The notes: a model not told the origin generated them from the letters alone. Shown: positions 36,706 through 47,118, counted from the first letter of the stretch. The stretch: 64,000 nt of DNA from Dromiciops gliroides (GCF_019393635.1 NC_057862.1:679504814-679568813), one strand, 5' to 3'. A program made the numbers and translations.

Positions 36706-39375
36706 ACTCAACAAATTCTAGGGACTCCCTTTTGCTTCTAGGACCAAATACAACTTCCTTTGCTTGCCATTCAAAGCCTTTCATAGCCCTGACCAATCTC
36801 CCACCGCCTTACAATGTTCTTACCCCCTACTCCCCTCTGAACCAGTGATACTGGCCCCCTGGCTATTCCTCAGACAAGAAACTCCATCTCCTGACTCTGG
36901 GCACTCTCTCTGACTGTCCCCATGCTAGGAATGCTCTCCCTGCTCATCTCTGCCTCCAGTCTTCCCTGCCTTCCTTCAAATCTCAGCCAAAGTTCCCCTT
37001 TTCACAGGAAACCTTTTCTGATCCCCATTAATCTCAGAGCCTTTCCTCTGTTGATTGTCTACAATTCTTCATGTCCATAGCTTGTTTGTGCACAGTGTGT
37101 TTGTGCATTGTCTTTTCCACTGGATTCTGAGCTCCTTGGGAGCAGGGGGTGGCTTTAGCCTCCTTTATGTTCCCAGCATTTAGCATATTGACTGGCACAC
37201 AGTAGGCACTCAATAAATGTTTGTTGATTGACTCTTCAAACTCTAAAAAGCCATCGGTTTTTGAATTTTTTATAAATAAGAGGCAGTGCGTCAAAGGAAC
37301 TAATGTACTATCCCTGGAGTCAAGAAGACCTCCATTCACTCTCTGCCTCCAACACAAACTCTCTGTGTGACTCTGGGCAAGTTATTCATTGAGACTCTTG
37401 AAGGCTCAGTTCCTTCATTTATAAAATCAGTGATAACCTGTTCTGTTTACTTCACAGAGCTGTTATGAGTGGATTATTATCAGAGGAATACTTCACAATT
37501 GGGGCTTGTATCTTTTTCAAGAATGATTTACTTTCCTACAACCACAGCAGGGAAGGAAACAGGGAAGATGATCTTATCTCCACTCTACTGCTGGAGAAAT
37601 TAAGGGCTGAGGAACTGTCCAAGGTAACAGAACAAGGCTTCTCAAACACTCTGCTCTCTCTCTCTCTCTCTCTTTCTCTCTCCAGGTTTGTACAAGACCA
37701 AGAAGCGCTCCTGCCTCAGGACATCAAGGATGGTTTCAGTTATTCTCCTCTTTCTACTCATGGCTCTGGTGGCTACTATTGTGTGTAAGTTTCTAGGAAC
37801 TTTGGACTTTGGGCCCTGCTGACCCTCCCTTGGGTAGTGACACAGTGGATAGAGTGCCAGGCATAGAGTCCGGAAAACTCGTCTGAGTTCAAATATAGCC
37901 TCTGACATTTGTAGCTTAGTGATCCTGAGCAAGTCATTCGTCCCTGTTTATTTCAGTTTCCTTATCTGTAAAATGAGCTGAAGAAAGAAATGGCAAACCA
38001 TTCCAGTATGTTAGCAGAGAAAACCCCATAAAGCATAAGATGCAACTGAAATGACTGAATAACAAAACAATGACCCTTCCTTCTCCTCTCTTCTGTAAAT
38101 ATCCCTCCTCCCCAAATGTGGCCTTGTCTAGGCTTCTAGCAGCCTGAGAGAACCCTTCTTCCCCACCTCTACACCAGCTGTCACCATGGGCCATAAGTCC
38201 AGCTCTAAAAAAACAAAAAAAAAAATCCAAACCAAGGGGTCTCACTTGTAGACTCAAGGCACTTTCCCCATTACCCCTAAGGTCTGGAGTACCCAGGAGC
38301 ACTCAATACTTGAGTTGATGCCTCTAAGTGGACTTAGAGTCTGGAACACCTAATTGCAAATCCTACTCTGCACACTTGCTAGTTGTATGACCCTAGTCAA
38401 GTGTCCTAACTTTTCTGTGCCTCAGTTTCCTCATCTGTGAAGTGGAGATAATAATAATAATACCTACTTCGTGGTGTTGCTCTGAAAGTCAAGTGAAATA
38501 ATATGTGGAAAGTGCTATGTAAATGTTAGCTCTTTTATTTGAAGAAACCTCTCTTTCATTCCCCTCTCTAATCCTTGCTAGGGTTGGAACAGCTATTTCT
38601 CCCTACCCTGAAATTCTCAGAACAGCCTAAGAATGTGGTGTTTCAGATTTGCAGAAACAGTGATCCTTGAAGAGTCCCATATCACAGGGCACCCATAACA
38701 ATTGGATGAGTGAGAATGATACCCAGTGGCCATTCTCTAAACCAGATGAGTGGCTGTACCAATAAAGCTAAAAAGGAGATGGCCATTAATCCTCAATGTT
38801 CTGTACCTCCATTCCCTTACATAAAATGGTGGCATTCATTGAACCTGTGTGCTACACTTTCCTCCTCTGTAAAATGAGCAGGTTAGGTTCAGTGGCCTCT
38901 TCCCACTCTACATCCATGACCCTGTGAACTTACAAAGGGCATCTTCCTAATCCTCTGCCATTACCAATATTAACACTGACCCAAATAGCCAGAGAGGAAA
39001 GGGACCAGGCAGAGGACCAAGAGAAAATATCTTCCTTTCCTTTTCCTCCTTCCCCACTACCAGAGTTAGGTTATTGTATGTAGGTGACCTATTAGCCTAT
39101 TGACCTGGGAAAAAGAAGAGGCTGTGAAAAGACCCTAGAGGCTGAATCATCTTTGAGGGGGCCCCAAACCAACCCCAATCCCCAGGGTCATTCTCTGACC
39201 TATCATTGACACCCATTCATTACCCATAGTAGATCTGCCACCTCAGGATTTCTGAAGCTGTTAATTTGTCAGTCCTGAAGTTAAGTATGTTGCCACCAGG
39301 GGGCAGTGGTAGCTCTCTAGCCAGGACCAAGTGTGTCAGACTAGCCTTTTCTGGCCAGGCTGTCCAACACGCGCT

Positions 39376-39427
<52 letters not shown>

Positions 39428-41841
39428 ATGGGGAGGGGGTGGTGTCAGATCCCTCGGAAAACCCTAATTCTTCCCAGCTATAAGCCTTAGATAACCTTAT
39501 AATCTTGTCCTCTCCAGATTTCCTACTATTCAGAGAGGAGGCAGATGTCCAAATATGTAAGGATTATTCTAAGAATACCAGCACCTGTAATGCTGGATTC
39601 CAGATGTTTAGAAGTTACCTGGAAAATGCAAGTGCCTTAAATTCCCAGAGCCCAGTGCTAAAAGGCAGTTTGGGCAATGCTGATATTGAGATCCAGATGT
39701 TAAAAGAAGCTCTGAAAAACACCAGCACTCAGGCAAAGGAGACACACGGAAGTTTGATGAGCATCAGTACTCAGATCCAGATGTTAAGAGAAGAGACAGA
39801 GAAGATCAGCTCCTTAAATTCACAGACTCAAAGGTTAAACGGACATTTGGGAACTGCTAGTGCTGAGATCCAGATGATAAAAGGGAGTCTAAAGAATGTT
39901 GATGCCTTGAAATCCCAAACCCAGATGCTAAAACATGATCTGGAAAAGGCCAGTGGAGAGATAAAGACTTTAAAGGAAGATCTAGCAAATGCAAGTGCTT
40001 TCCATTCCCTGATTCAGATGCTGCAGAGTGGTCTAGAACTCGCCAATGCTGAGATCCAGATGTTAAAAACTAATTTGGAGGGCAACAGCACCTTACATTC
40101 CCAGATCCACATGTTACAAGACAGTTTGGGGGAAAACAATGCTGAATTGCAAAGACTGAAGAAAGGTTTGGAAAATGCCAATACTTTTCATGCCCAGGCC
40201 CAGATGACAAGAGACAATTTGGAAAGGGCCAATGCTAAGATCCAGGTGTTAAATGAGCATATGGAAAAGACAAACGCTGAGATCCAGATATTAAAAAAGG
40301 GTCTAGGCAATGCTGGTGCACAGGCTCAGGCAGCAAACAATGCCCTGAAGAATGCCAGTACTCAGATCCAGATGTTAGGAGGAGATCTTGGCTCTATCAT
40401 TACCTTAAAGTCAGAGGTGCCGCTATTGAGAAGTCATTTGGAAAGAGTCAACATGGAGATCCAGAAGCTTAAAGAAGGTCTGAAGAGTGTCAGTGTCTTC
40501 ACTTCCCAGACCCAGACATTAACCAAAGAATTGGCAAAAGCCAACGATGAGATACAGAAGTTAAAGACGGGTTTACAAAGAGCAAGCCAGATCCCAGGAT
40601 TAAGGAGTGACTTGAATAGAGCCAATGAAGAGATAAAGGACTTAAAGGAAAGATTAGCAGATGTCGGTGCTCTAAATGCTGAAATCCAAAAGTTAAAAGG
40701 TCAACTGGAGACAGTCACCCAGCAACAGGAAATGGAGCAAAGTAAGCAACAGCCAGGAGGGCAAAAGTCCTCAGCCAATGGAGGGGGTCCAAAAGGGGCT
40801 CAGGGCAAAGTCCTACCAAGTCAAGGTGAGGAGGGAAGAGAGGGCTCTCTAGAGAGTGTCCTTTGCCTACCATACCTTTGTTTGCCCCAGGAGGACCTCA
40901 CCAGTGGGAGAAAGGGGCAGGCTTTCCAGAGGACTATATCAGGCTGAGAATATTTCAGTGTATGGCTGGACAATCCAGGGTCAGGTGGGCCCAGATGCTA
41001 AGAGGAGTTCCAGGATGAAAAAGGGGGAGAGGTTTGGAAGTCAAGAGTCTAGAAAGTTTGGGAAGATCACCTCTTTGCCATCCATCCTCAGAAGTCCTTC
41101 ATTTGTTCTATTCCCTTGTATCTCTTGCCCTAGAGCACCTTCTGCAGATGGTCGCCCAAGGCTGGCGCTTCTACGAGGGGAAGGCCTACTACTTTTCAAT
41201 CGCCAAAAAGTCTTGGGATGAGGCTGAGAAATTCTGCGTGTCCCACAATTCTCATCTGGCCTCAGTGACCTCAGAAGAAGAACAGGTCAGTGCCCTAAAA
41301 ATGGGTCTAAGTTTTCTCAGCTATAAAAGCTAGGAATTGTACTGGACCATTTTTGAGACATCTCCTCACCCTCCCGGCTCTGCCCTCAGGTCCCTTCTAT
41401 CACTGAGGTTCTACAATTCTTAAAGAGACAGGTTTTTTGTGAGGCAATTGGGGTTAAGTGACTTGCCCGGGGTCACAGAGCTAGTATTTATCAAGTGTCT
41501 GAGGTCCTCTTGAATCCAGGGCTGGTGCTCTATCCACTGTGCCACCTAGCTGCCCCAAAGAGACAGTTCTTAGCAGTGAGAGGATAGGGGGATGGGGACA
41601 AAGATGTGCCCTAGGACAACCACGCTCTCCAAGAAGAATGGATTCACACTGAAATAGAAAATGCTGAACTCTTTAAAGAGAGGACTCTGGACAAGACCAG
41701 ACAAGGGTCAATGAGAGCAAGAGCTGAGTGTCTAGTAGGTAAAGGAAATGAGATCAAGGTCTAGGGTATCAAGAAGGGAAGTACCAGATATATTTAAACT
41801 TAGTCCTTAAGCACTACCCACCTACACCTTACGCGCGCGCG

Positions 41842-41878
<37 letters not shown>

Positions 41879-44618
41879 TTTATTCCTGCAACAAGCATTT
41901 GTTATATCCTAGAGACTGGACATATTCTGGAGGTACAAAAATAAAGCAGCCTCAGCTGTCAATGAATTTATATTCTATGGGGGGAAATCAATAAGCACAA
42001 AGATCTCTCTCATATATATACATATATATACACATGTGTATATAAATATACATATATATCCAAAGTAAATACAAAATCATTGTGGTATCGGCTGTGGGGT
42101 TAGTCAGTACGGTTCTAAGCTTTAATTCCTTTCTGCAGGAGTTTCTGAAAAGGGGAACAAATGGAGTTTATCACTGGATAGGCCTGACTGACAAAGGGAC
42201 TGAAGGCATCTGGCGCTGGGTAGATGGGACTCCTTATGACAAGAGGAAAGGGTGAGTTCAAGATGTCTGCATAGCTCCATGGAGGGCACCATGTGTTTGT
42301 TCTGGGCAGACTAAAGCCAGATACATCATGAGTGGAGATCCATGACTGGGGATCCATGTGTGTGTTAGGAGGTTAGGACATTTAATTTCTGGGGCTCACA
42401 GAAAGTCTAGGCACCTTGTTTCTTGGTCTGACTCCATCTGAGCATCTGGTCTTCACAGGGACCCCACTAGGACCATATAATCCTAGGGATAAGAACTCAG
42501 GATATCTAGGTTCAACTTGTTCCAGTGGTGTGACTCTCAACATATCAATTGATGTCTCTGAGTGTGTTGAGAGGGTGAGAAGTAATAACCTCTATGTGAT
42601 GGGGGTCATCAGAAGAACCTCTCAGATGTTCCAGACTTGGGTACTTCCTAACAATCTAGGCCTGCATGCTGACCCTTCTGATCAGCCCTACACTCAAGCC
42701 CCTTGATTCAGGACATGGCTGCTGGTTGGTCCCCAAGATCCAAGCAGTCCACCTGGGTGTGCATCAAAGATGATTTGTGATGGGGCAGGAAGATCCTGCC
42801 TCCTCAGCAAACAGTAAAAGGAGAAACAATTTCCACTTTCACTCTCTCTTCTTCCCTTTGGAATTTGTGGCTTGGAACTCCTGGAGATGCTGGCATCTTT
42901 TCTTGGACTTCCCGTTAGGAGTTGGGAGGATTTCCCCCCCTACACACATTGGTAGCAACTATGGCAACTTTATGTCCATGGCAATGAGGACATAAGCTTG
43001 TGTAGGTAAGCCTAAGAATAGATCTTGAGTCCTTGGCTGTCTTTTCTGCTTTGAATTTCTTTCCCTGAACAAAAAAGCCTGCCCAGCAAGCCTGAGATGG
43101 AGGTTTCTAGCCTTGGTGGAAATCTCATGACCTCCCGCAGTCAGGAGTTCCTGGATACTGATGAGCAAGCACTGAGAGGTGTTTCCTTGGAGGAGATGAT
43201 CATACCCAGTCAGAGGCACCATAACCCGTCTAAGCACTTGAGATCCACCCTCAGGTTCACCTAGGCAAGTCCGTGTTCTCACTGCCTTATGAGAGCAGCC
43301 ACCATAGTTGATACTAAGGAAGGGAGGGGAAAGAAATCTTCCCCATCCACACCAGGAAACCCAAGGAAGAGCTGTCAGAGTCCCAAGCCATGAATTCAAG
43401 AGGAGAAGGAAGGGTAAGAGCAGCCTACCCATGGACAAATCTTCCTGCTCAGACACCAATCATCTTTGACACAGCTCCCACCTGCCTCCCCCCACCCCCG
43501 CTTCCAATAAATGATCCAGAGGTTAGACATTTCCTATAGTGAAGGGCCCAAGCACCCACAGGGCTCAGCCCTTCAAAGCCAATGTGCAGCCTCTGCTCCA
43601 GGGAAGGGCCCCAGTCAAGCCAATCGGAAACCTTCGATTGCCCCCATTGCATCCCCGCTCCCCACATCAGTAAGTGGCTGAGAAAAAAGCCCTTTGTAGA
43701 CCTTCAAGTGGTACAGAAATGAGGGTCACCTTCTCAGTCAGTAGCAAGCTTTTATTAAGGAATCCAGGGAAGCTGAGAGGTCGAGATGAGGAGGAATGTC
43801 TTCCGGGCATGGAGAGTGCTAGTGAAAATGCTTTGAGTCGAGAATTGGAGTATCTTGTCTGAGGAACAAGGAGCCCACAGTGAGGAACTAAGCAAGGGAG
43901 AAGTTGGGATCCCTGTTAGACTAGATAAACATCTAAACCCCCACTCACACACACCCTTTCTCTTCTCTCCAGCCTTCATCTTCCAAAAAACTCCTCCCCT
44001 GCCCTAGTCTCCTCCATCCATCCCTCCATCCATCCATAAATGAGCATTTATTAAGTGACTACTTTGTACCTGACTCAAAAATCCCTATCCTCAATGAGCT
44101 TATATTCAAACAGGACAAATAACACACACCCATGTAGGTAAATATAAAACGTATTCAAAATAGGTAAAGGCTACTTAGGTGACTGGGGAAACACTAACAT
44201 CCAGAGAGACTGGAAAAGTTATTTATTAAGTGCCTTCTCTATATACCCCCACAGAGTAACACAAAGGGGTTTCTTCTCACAGGCAAGGCGTTCATTCCCC
44301 CATTCATGAGAGGGTCGTCATGCTATGCTCTCATCCATATTTCTCCCTCCCCACCACAATCGAGGGCAGTCTAGGCTCAGATGAGAATTATCAATCAGAC
44401 GGATCAATTTCTGCTCAATTCAGCTCTGAGTAATCCCAATTCTTCCACTTCCCCGAGATGCAACAAAGATTTTTCATTCCAGGTCTTGGAACAAGAACCA
44501 ACCTGATAATTGGAACCATGGAAATGGGATCCAAGAAGACTGTGTCCATTTTATGGAGAAGTGGAATGACATGATATGTCAGAGACCTTACCCCTGGATC
44601 TGCAAGAAGGTTCTGTAA
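28011..44618 (+). CDS. CLEC4F: CLEC4F, Kupffer-cell C-type lectin receptor
   Basis: Type II membrane lectin of liver macrophages, 633 aa (human form about 589). Six coding exons: 28011-28104, 37686-37784, 39518-40825, 41134-41285, 42139-42251, 44483-44618; all GT-AG, phases 1,1,1,0,2. Cytoplasmic tail is residues 1-46, with QHIVLKPQ ending exon 1 as QCVSLHPQ does in human. Membrane anchor is 47-69 (MVSVILLFLLMALVATIVY). Neck about 70-505 is one exon of coiled-coil repeats (EIQMLKxxLxNAS type) with many N-glycosylation sites. Lectin domain about 511-631 has KKSWDEAEKFC, YHWIGLTDKGTEG, WRWVDGTP, QPDNW (595-599), E607, WND (616-618) and final Cys 609, 621, 629. QPD predicts Gal/GalNAc binding; langerin (CD207) has EPN, which argues against that paralogue. 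The stop TAA lies in an LTR (44614-44973). Intron 1 is 9.6 kb. Confidence 0.95.
28255..28660 (+). repeat. Old non-LTR repeat with a GGA-rich minisatellite
   Basis: Begins actatgcaccaagcactgtg, the 'actatgtgccaggcactgtg' family. 28378-28470 is an expanded gga/gaa/ggc tract encoding only E/G in one frame. CLEC4F intron 1. 28660-29085 shows MIR-like pieces only. Confidence 0.65.
29088..29255 (+). repeat. Marsupial tRNA/CORE-type SINE with TSD
   Basis: Head ggggcagctaggtggcgcag to an A/T-rich tail, flanked by agaagtctt on both sides. CLEC4F intron 1. Confidence 0.88.
29356..33046 (-). mobile_element. Young non-autonomous LTR retroelement (class I-type) in CLEC4F intron 1
   Basis: Two 359-bp LTRs (29356-29714 and 32688-33046) that read identically by eye, each beginning TGTTAAAGGGC and ending CAATCGTTACA in plus reading. 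The 4-bp duplication gtgc flanks the element at 29352-29355 and 33047-33050. Sense is minus: two bases inside the right LTR is a PBS-like TGG (TGGCTGACCACGAAGAGG, 32685-32668; tRNA not identified), and before the left LTR a purine tract (AGGGGGGA, about 29723-29716). The internal part of 2973 bp is too short for gag-pol-env and no reverse transcriptase is recognisable. Identical LTRs point to a recent insertion. It is antisense to CLEC4F. The pre-insertion site is an 'actatgtgccaag' repeat. Confidence 0.92.
31681..32559 (-). CDS. Open frame of the young LTR element, gag-like remnant or novel
   Basis: A 292-codon frame starts 129 nt inside the 5' LTR (minus sense). It begins with two hydrophobic segments (LLNSLITLFLILVCL; IMLMLCFCGFSIFLFIFV), continues with a proline-rich middle (PSPPPQTPPSTPPMAKP), and has a Cys/His-containing stretch (CFFCHGRVYIVQKC) reminiscent of a gag zinc knuckle. 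Position suggests a gag-derived frame, but hydrophobic anchors at the N-terminus are not typical of class I gag. Treated as part of a defective element; function unknown. Confidence 0.45.
   Translation of the reverse strand: MDLLNSLITLFLILVCLTRQMGDKIMLMLCFCGFSIFLFIFVKRASNLLTQGNISPSPNHAFSEKPEEIPAAFPSSNTNCCSNFACLEAMTHPLEAFNPLAPGGKVGEEESRPEFKIKSDSNCAGPSPPPQTPPSTPPMAKPIASPAWEVQRSDAHAQLFLPAFAASGSALPWPGCAFETILENSLNSRYARFVHNFANLLLSFISNLIKHLYGEKPDRQCRGVKEEKLKLNKNDNHQHSSRLCFFCHGRVYIVQKCRSKQQGIDMSIGDFRYRNQECSEFTQIINVSSEVT
33051..33490. repeat. MIR/THER-like copy with a marsupial SINE inside it
   Basis: The old element runs 33051-33218 (gtgctttatacatattatct; ggagaaactgagtcagacag) and resumes at about 33402-33484. 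The forward SINE 33219-33400 is inserted with flanks actagtaagta / actaggaagta. The junction is rich in (AAAAC)n. CLEC4F intron 1. Confidence 0.75.
34084..34236 (+). repeat. Marsupial tRNA/CORE-type SINE with TSD
   Basis: Head gggcagctaggtggtgcagt, CORE, pure A-tail, and flank gaatccaa on both sides. CLEC4F intron 1. 33490-34080 shows no recognised element. Confidence 0.87.
34398..34463. repeat. (CA)n microsatellite
   Basis: About 33 perfect CA units in CLEC4F intron 1, followed by an L2 3' end (about 34465-34700, ctttagcacagtgcccaatcc-type wording). Confidence 0.93.
35288..35432 (+). repeat. Marsupial tRNA/CORE-type SINE with TSD
   Basis: Head ggggaagctaggtattgcag, CORE and A-tail, flanked by aatccctggact on both sides. 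CLEC4F intron 1. Confidence 0.87.
35440..37225 (+). repeat. Long L2 LINE segment
   Basis: L2 wording throughout: ggttctcagatctacttagc; tccactccaatccattctcc; cctttcatagccctgaccaa; to the 3' end ctcaataaatgtttgttgat at about 37210. A MIR-like SINE (about 35605-35860) and a (CA)n tract (36667-36702) lie inside. CLEC4F intron 1; no intact frame. Confidence 0.78.
37830..38070 (+). repeat. SINE with RTE-like tail
   Basis: Degenerate head gtgacacagtggatagagtg, then gagcaagtcattcgtccctg and a tail (gaagaaagaaatggcaaacc; gatgcaactgaaatgactga). CLEC4F intron 2. 38330-38545 is a MIR-like copy; 38550-39370 holds nothing recognised. Confidence 0.78.
39368..39426. repeat. (CG/CA)n alternating purine-pyrimidine tract before CLEC4F exon 3
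   Basis: cacgcgctcacacgcgcgca followed by a perfect (CA)n, ending about 90 bp before the exon 3 acceptor. The pattern can adopt Z-DNA. Confidence 0.9.
41433..41560 (-). repeat. Marsupial tRNA/CORE-type SINE with TSD
   Basis: Short reverse copy in CLEC4F intron 4, flanked by aaagagacag on both sides. Confidence 0.85.
41832..42062. repeat. (CG)n(CA)n tract and TA-rich stretch in CLEC4F intron 4
   Basis: 41832-41878 is acgcgcgcgcgtgcgcgcac followed by (AC)n. 41885-42000 resembles the 'aagcatttgttatatcctag' non-LTR repeat. 42010-42062 is (TA/CATA)-rich (catatatatacatatatata). Exon 5 begins 77 bp later. Confidence 0.85.
42252..44482. other. CLEC4F intron 5
   Basis: 2.2 kb with few repeats: an 'aaatgagcatttattaagtg' non-LTR fragment at 44035-44250. 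The rest shows no recognised element. A 166-codon open frame on the minus strand (43459-42959) begins with a hydrophobic stretch but has no recognisable family and crosses no splice sites I can support. Confidence 0.5.
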
Positions 44619-44973
44619 CGATTGGCATGACGCCACCTGCTGGATACTTACTGTAGAAGAGTTCTGCCCATGAAGCGAAGGTCTTTGAGGGCAAGACCAG
44701 GAGTCTTTTCTTTGGCGGGAGGAAGTGACGCGGACTAGTGGGAGGAGGAAGGAGGAGACGGAGGCACTCTTTCCTGAGGACGCTGGTGGAGAGGGGAGCT
44801 AGAAATGTGCTCTCCCTTTAATAGATAGGAATCTAGGCCTTTCTCTCTCTTTACCAAATTCTTATTCTCCTTAATAAATGCTTAAAAGTCTAACTCTTGC
44901 TAAAGCTTATCATTTATTGGCGACCACTCATTAGATATTTTAGACAGTTTAGCTAGAATTTTAGCCCTTAACA
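44614..44973 (+). mobile_element. Solo LTR providing the CLEC4F stop codon and a poly(A) signal
   Basis: 360 bp, starts TGTAACGATTGG and ends GCCCTTAACA, with 4-bp duplication gttc at 44610-44613 and 44974-44977. It is the reverse complement of the 29356/32688 LTRs with few differences, so the sense strand is plus, the same as CLEC4F. Its second to fifth bases (GTAA) supply the TAA at 44616-44618, in frame with ICKKVL. AATAAA lies at 44873-44878. Solo LTRs form by LTR-LTR recombination. Confidence 0.93.
44873..44878 (+). terminator. CLEC4F: LTR-derived polyadenylation signal, probable CLEC4F 3' end
   Basis: AATAAA in ccttaataaatgcttaaaag, about 255 nt past the stop, in the sense-oriented LTR. 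It is the first AATAAA after the stop codon and is the natural R-region signal of this LTR family. Confidence 0.65.
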
Positions 44974-44977
44974 GTTC

Positions 44978-46191
44978 TGAACCCAAACAAGGACTTCAAT
45001 CTCTTCCCCACCCCCAACCCCAGCAACGAACCAATATCCTTCGATTTCGGTTCTTTTTTTTTAAAAAGCTAATAGATATCTAAATTCTAGGGATATTGAA
45101 CTAGGATTCATTATGATTTGAGTTTGAATCCTGCCTCAAATGTTTGCTGTAATCCTGGTCAAGGCATGTAACTGTTCTGTGCCTGTTTCTCTATCTGTTT
45201 CTCTAGCTCTATGGTCATGACCTTTGATCAAATCAAGATCTACCCACTCTATGACCACGACCAATTACACAGCTCTCTCACTTTACTGAGCTTCAATTGG
45301 CCCATGCTGGCTTTTCACCTGTCCTTGGGTACTGTTACAATATTGTACTGTTATTTTCTGTTTCACACGTGCCTATCTCATCCCTGGCAAAGCTGGGCTC
45401 AAGCCTAAGACCATGACTGGGACTCTAAATTCTGTCCCTACAATTTCTTTCACAGTGTCTTCTGTACATAGATACTCAATAAATATTTACTAATCCATTG
45501 AGCAACTTAGAATATTCCCACAAGTTCTTTCTTCAAACTCACCTCCTCTCCCCAGCTCCAAGCCTGCATGCCATCAGCCCTTGGAATTCTCATGATCATT
45601 ACGCCACTATTTATTCGATCTGCATAAGACTTGGCCTTGAGTATAAGAAGCCCCTTGCCTTGACCCCTGGGTAGATGTTTGGTCTGGAAAGCTTGGTCAG
45701 TGTCACAAGATCATGTCCCTGTGATAGATACCACCATTCCCAGGAAATCATCTCAATGACTGGTCTTGCCTCCTAGAGAAGTCTGAGCATGCCCAGGGAA
45801 TGATTCAGGATCGGTTGATTTGATTGGCTCAGGCTCAGGAGACAACCCCCTGGCCTAGGGTGGATGGACTTGCTCAAATCAGTCACCAAATAGTGAGGCA
45901 GGCCCAGGGAACCACTGAAGGCAATCACAGAGGGACAATGGCCAAGCCTCCCAATCACATGGTCCATGTGGTCGTCTGGCTATGTGGTTTCACCATCCCT
46001 GGTCCTCCTCTACCCAGCTCTGTTCTCAACTCTGCTTTGCTTCTCTATTGACTGACTCTAGCAGGTAGGTCTTCGAGTTAATGAGACTCTAGAGATCCAC
46101 TCTCTACTTACACACTCAAGAGGAGTTGCCTTCTTCCTTCTCCAGTGTGGGGTTAATCATTCCCTCCTTTTCATTCCCACCTCACCTCCCC

Positions 46192-46224
<33 letters not shown>

Positions 46225-46470
46225 CTCCAAGCAGGTGAGATCTCCTGTCTAAGGCATGAACAAGTTAGTCACGATCCTGGACATAGAACTCAAAATGTAG
46301 CTTGAGTTGAGCACTGCATTGGTTGTCTGCAGACCTGAGCCTATATCACAGCTCAGCCACTGGGGAGCTATGTGACCTAAAGCAACTTCTATCATCAGAT
46401 GAAAAGGTTGAACTCAGTGGTCTCCAAAGGCCATCTCAGTTCAAATGTTCTATAACACCACCGCCTTAAT
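44978..46470. other. Region downstream of CLEC4F
   Basis: 44978-45068 is the former continuation of the CLEC4F reading frame. 45460-45500 is an L2-like 3' end. A (CA)n tract sits at 46194-46222. 45540-46190 shows no assigned element. No gene found. Confidence 0.5.
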
Positions 46471-46615
46471 TAAGTCAAGTCAACAATCATTTATTAAGCA
46501 CTTATATGCCAGGCACTGTGTTAATTACCAAGAGTACAAATACCAGCAGAAAGAAAGACAGTCCCTGCCTTGGAAGAACTTACATTTTTTTTTTTACTTA
46601 ATAGTACTTTTCTCC

Positions 46616-46789
46616 AATTACATGTAAAGATAGTTGTCAACATTCATTTTTAAAATTTAATTTAAATTGTTAAATTTAATTTAATTTTTAAATATTTTCC
46701 CCAATTACATGTAAAGATAGTTGTCAACATTCATTTTTAAAATTTAATTTAAATTGTTAAATTTAATTTAATTTTTAAATATTTTCCCC
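46616..46789. repeat. Exact 87-bp tandem duplication
   Basis: 46616-46702 and 46703-46789 read identically. The unit begins aattacatgtaaagatagtt and contains near-palindromic aaatttaatttaaattg wording. Confidence 0.93.
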
Positions 46790-47118
46790 AATTACATGTA
46801 AACATGTTTTTTGAGTTCCAAATTTTTCTTCCACCCTCCTTTCCCTCCCCGCTCTTGAGGTCAACAAGCAATTTGATATAGGTTATACATTATGATCATG
46901 TTAAATATATTTCCACATTAGTCATGTTGTGAAAGAAGAGTCAGAACAAAAGAGGAAAACCATGAGAAAGAAAAAAACAAGTGAAAATAGTATGTTGTGA
47001 TCTGTATTCAGTCTCCATAGTTCTTTTTCTGGATGTGGAGAGCATTTTCCATCATGAGCCCTTTCTTGTTGTCTTGGATCATTGCTGTCACCGCAAAACT
47101 CGGTCCGAAAATATTCCT

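Noticed and set aside
42959-43459. 166-codon minus frame in CLEC4F intron 5 with a hydrophobic start
   Set aside because: No recognisable domain, no codon bias or splice context, and antisense inside an intron; most likely chance.
28011-44618. Alternative call of langerin (CD207) for the membrane lectin
   Set aside because: The neck is far too long for langerin and the sugar motif is QPD rather than EPN; N-terminal, neck and lectin wording match CLEC4F.
46616-46789. Possible centromeric or satellite array
   Set aside because: Only two units of 87 bp, embedded in an L1 3' end.
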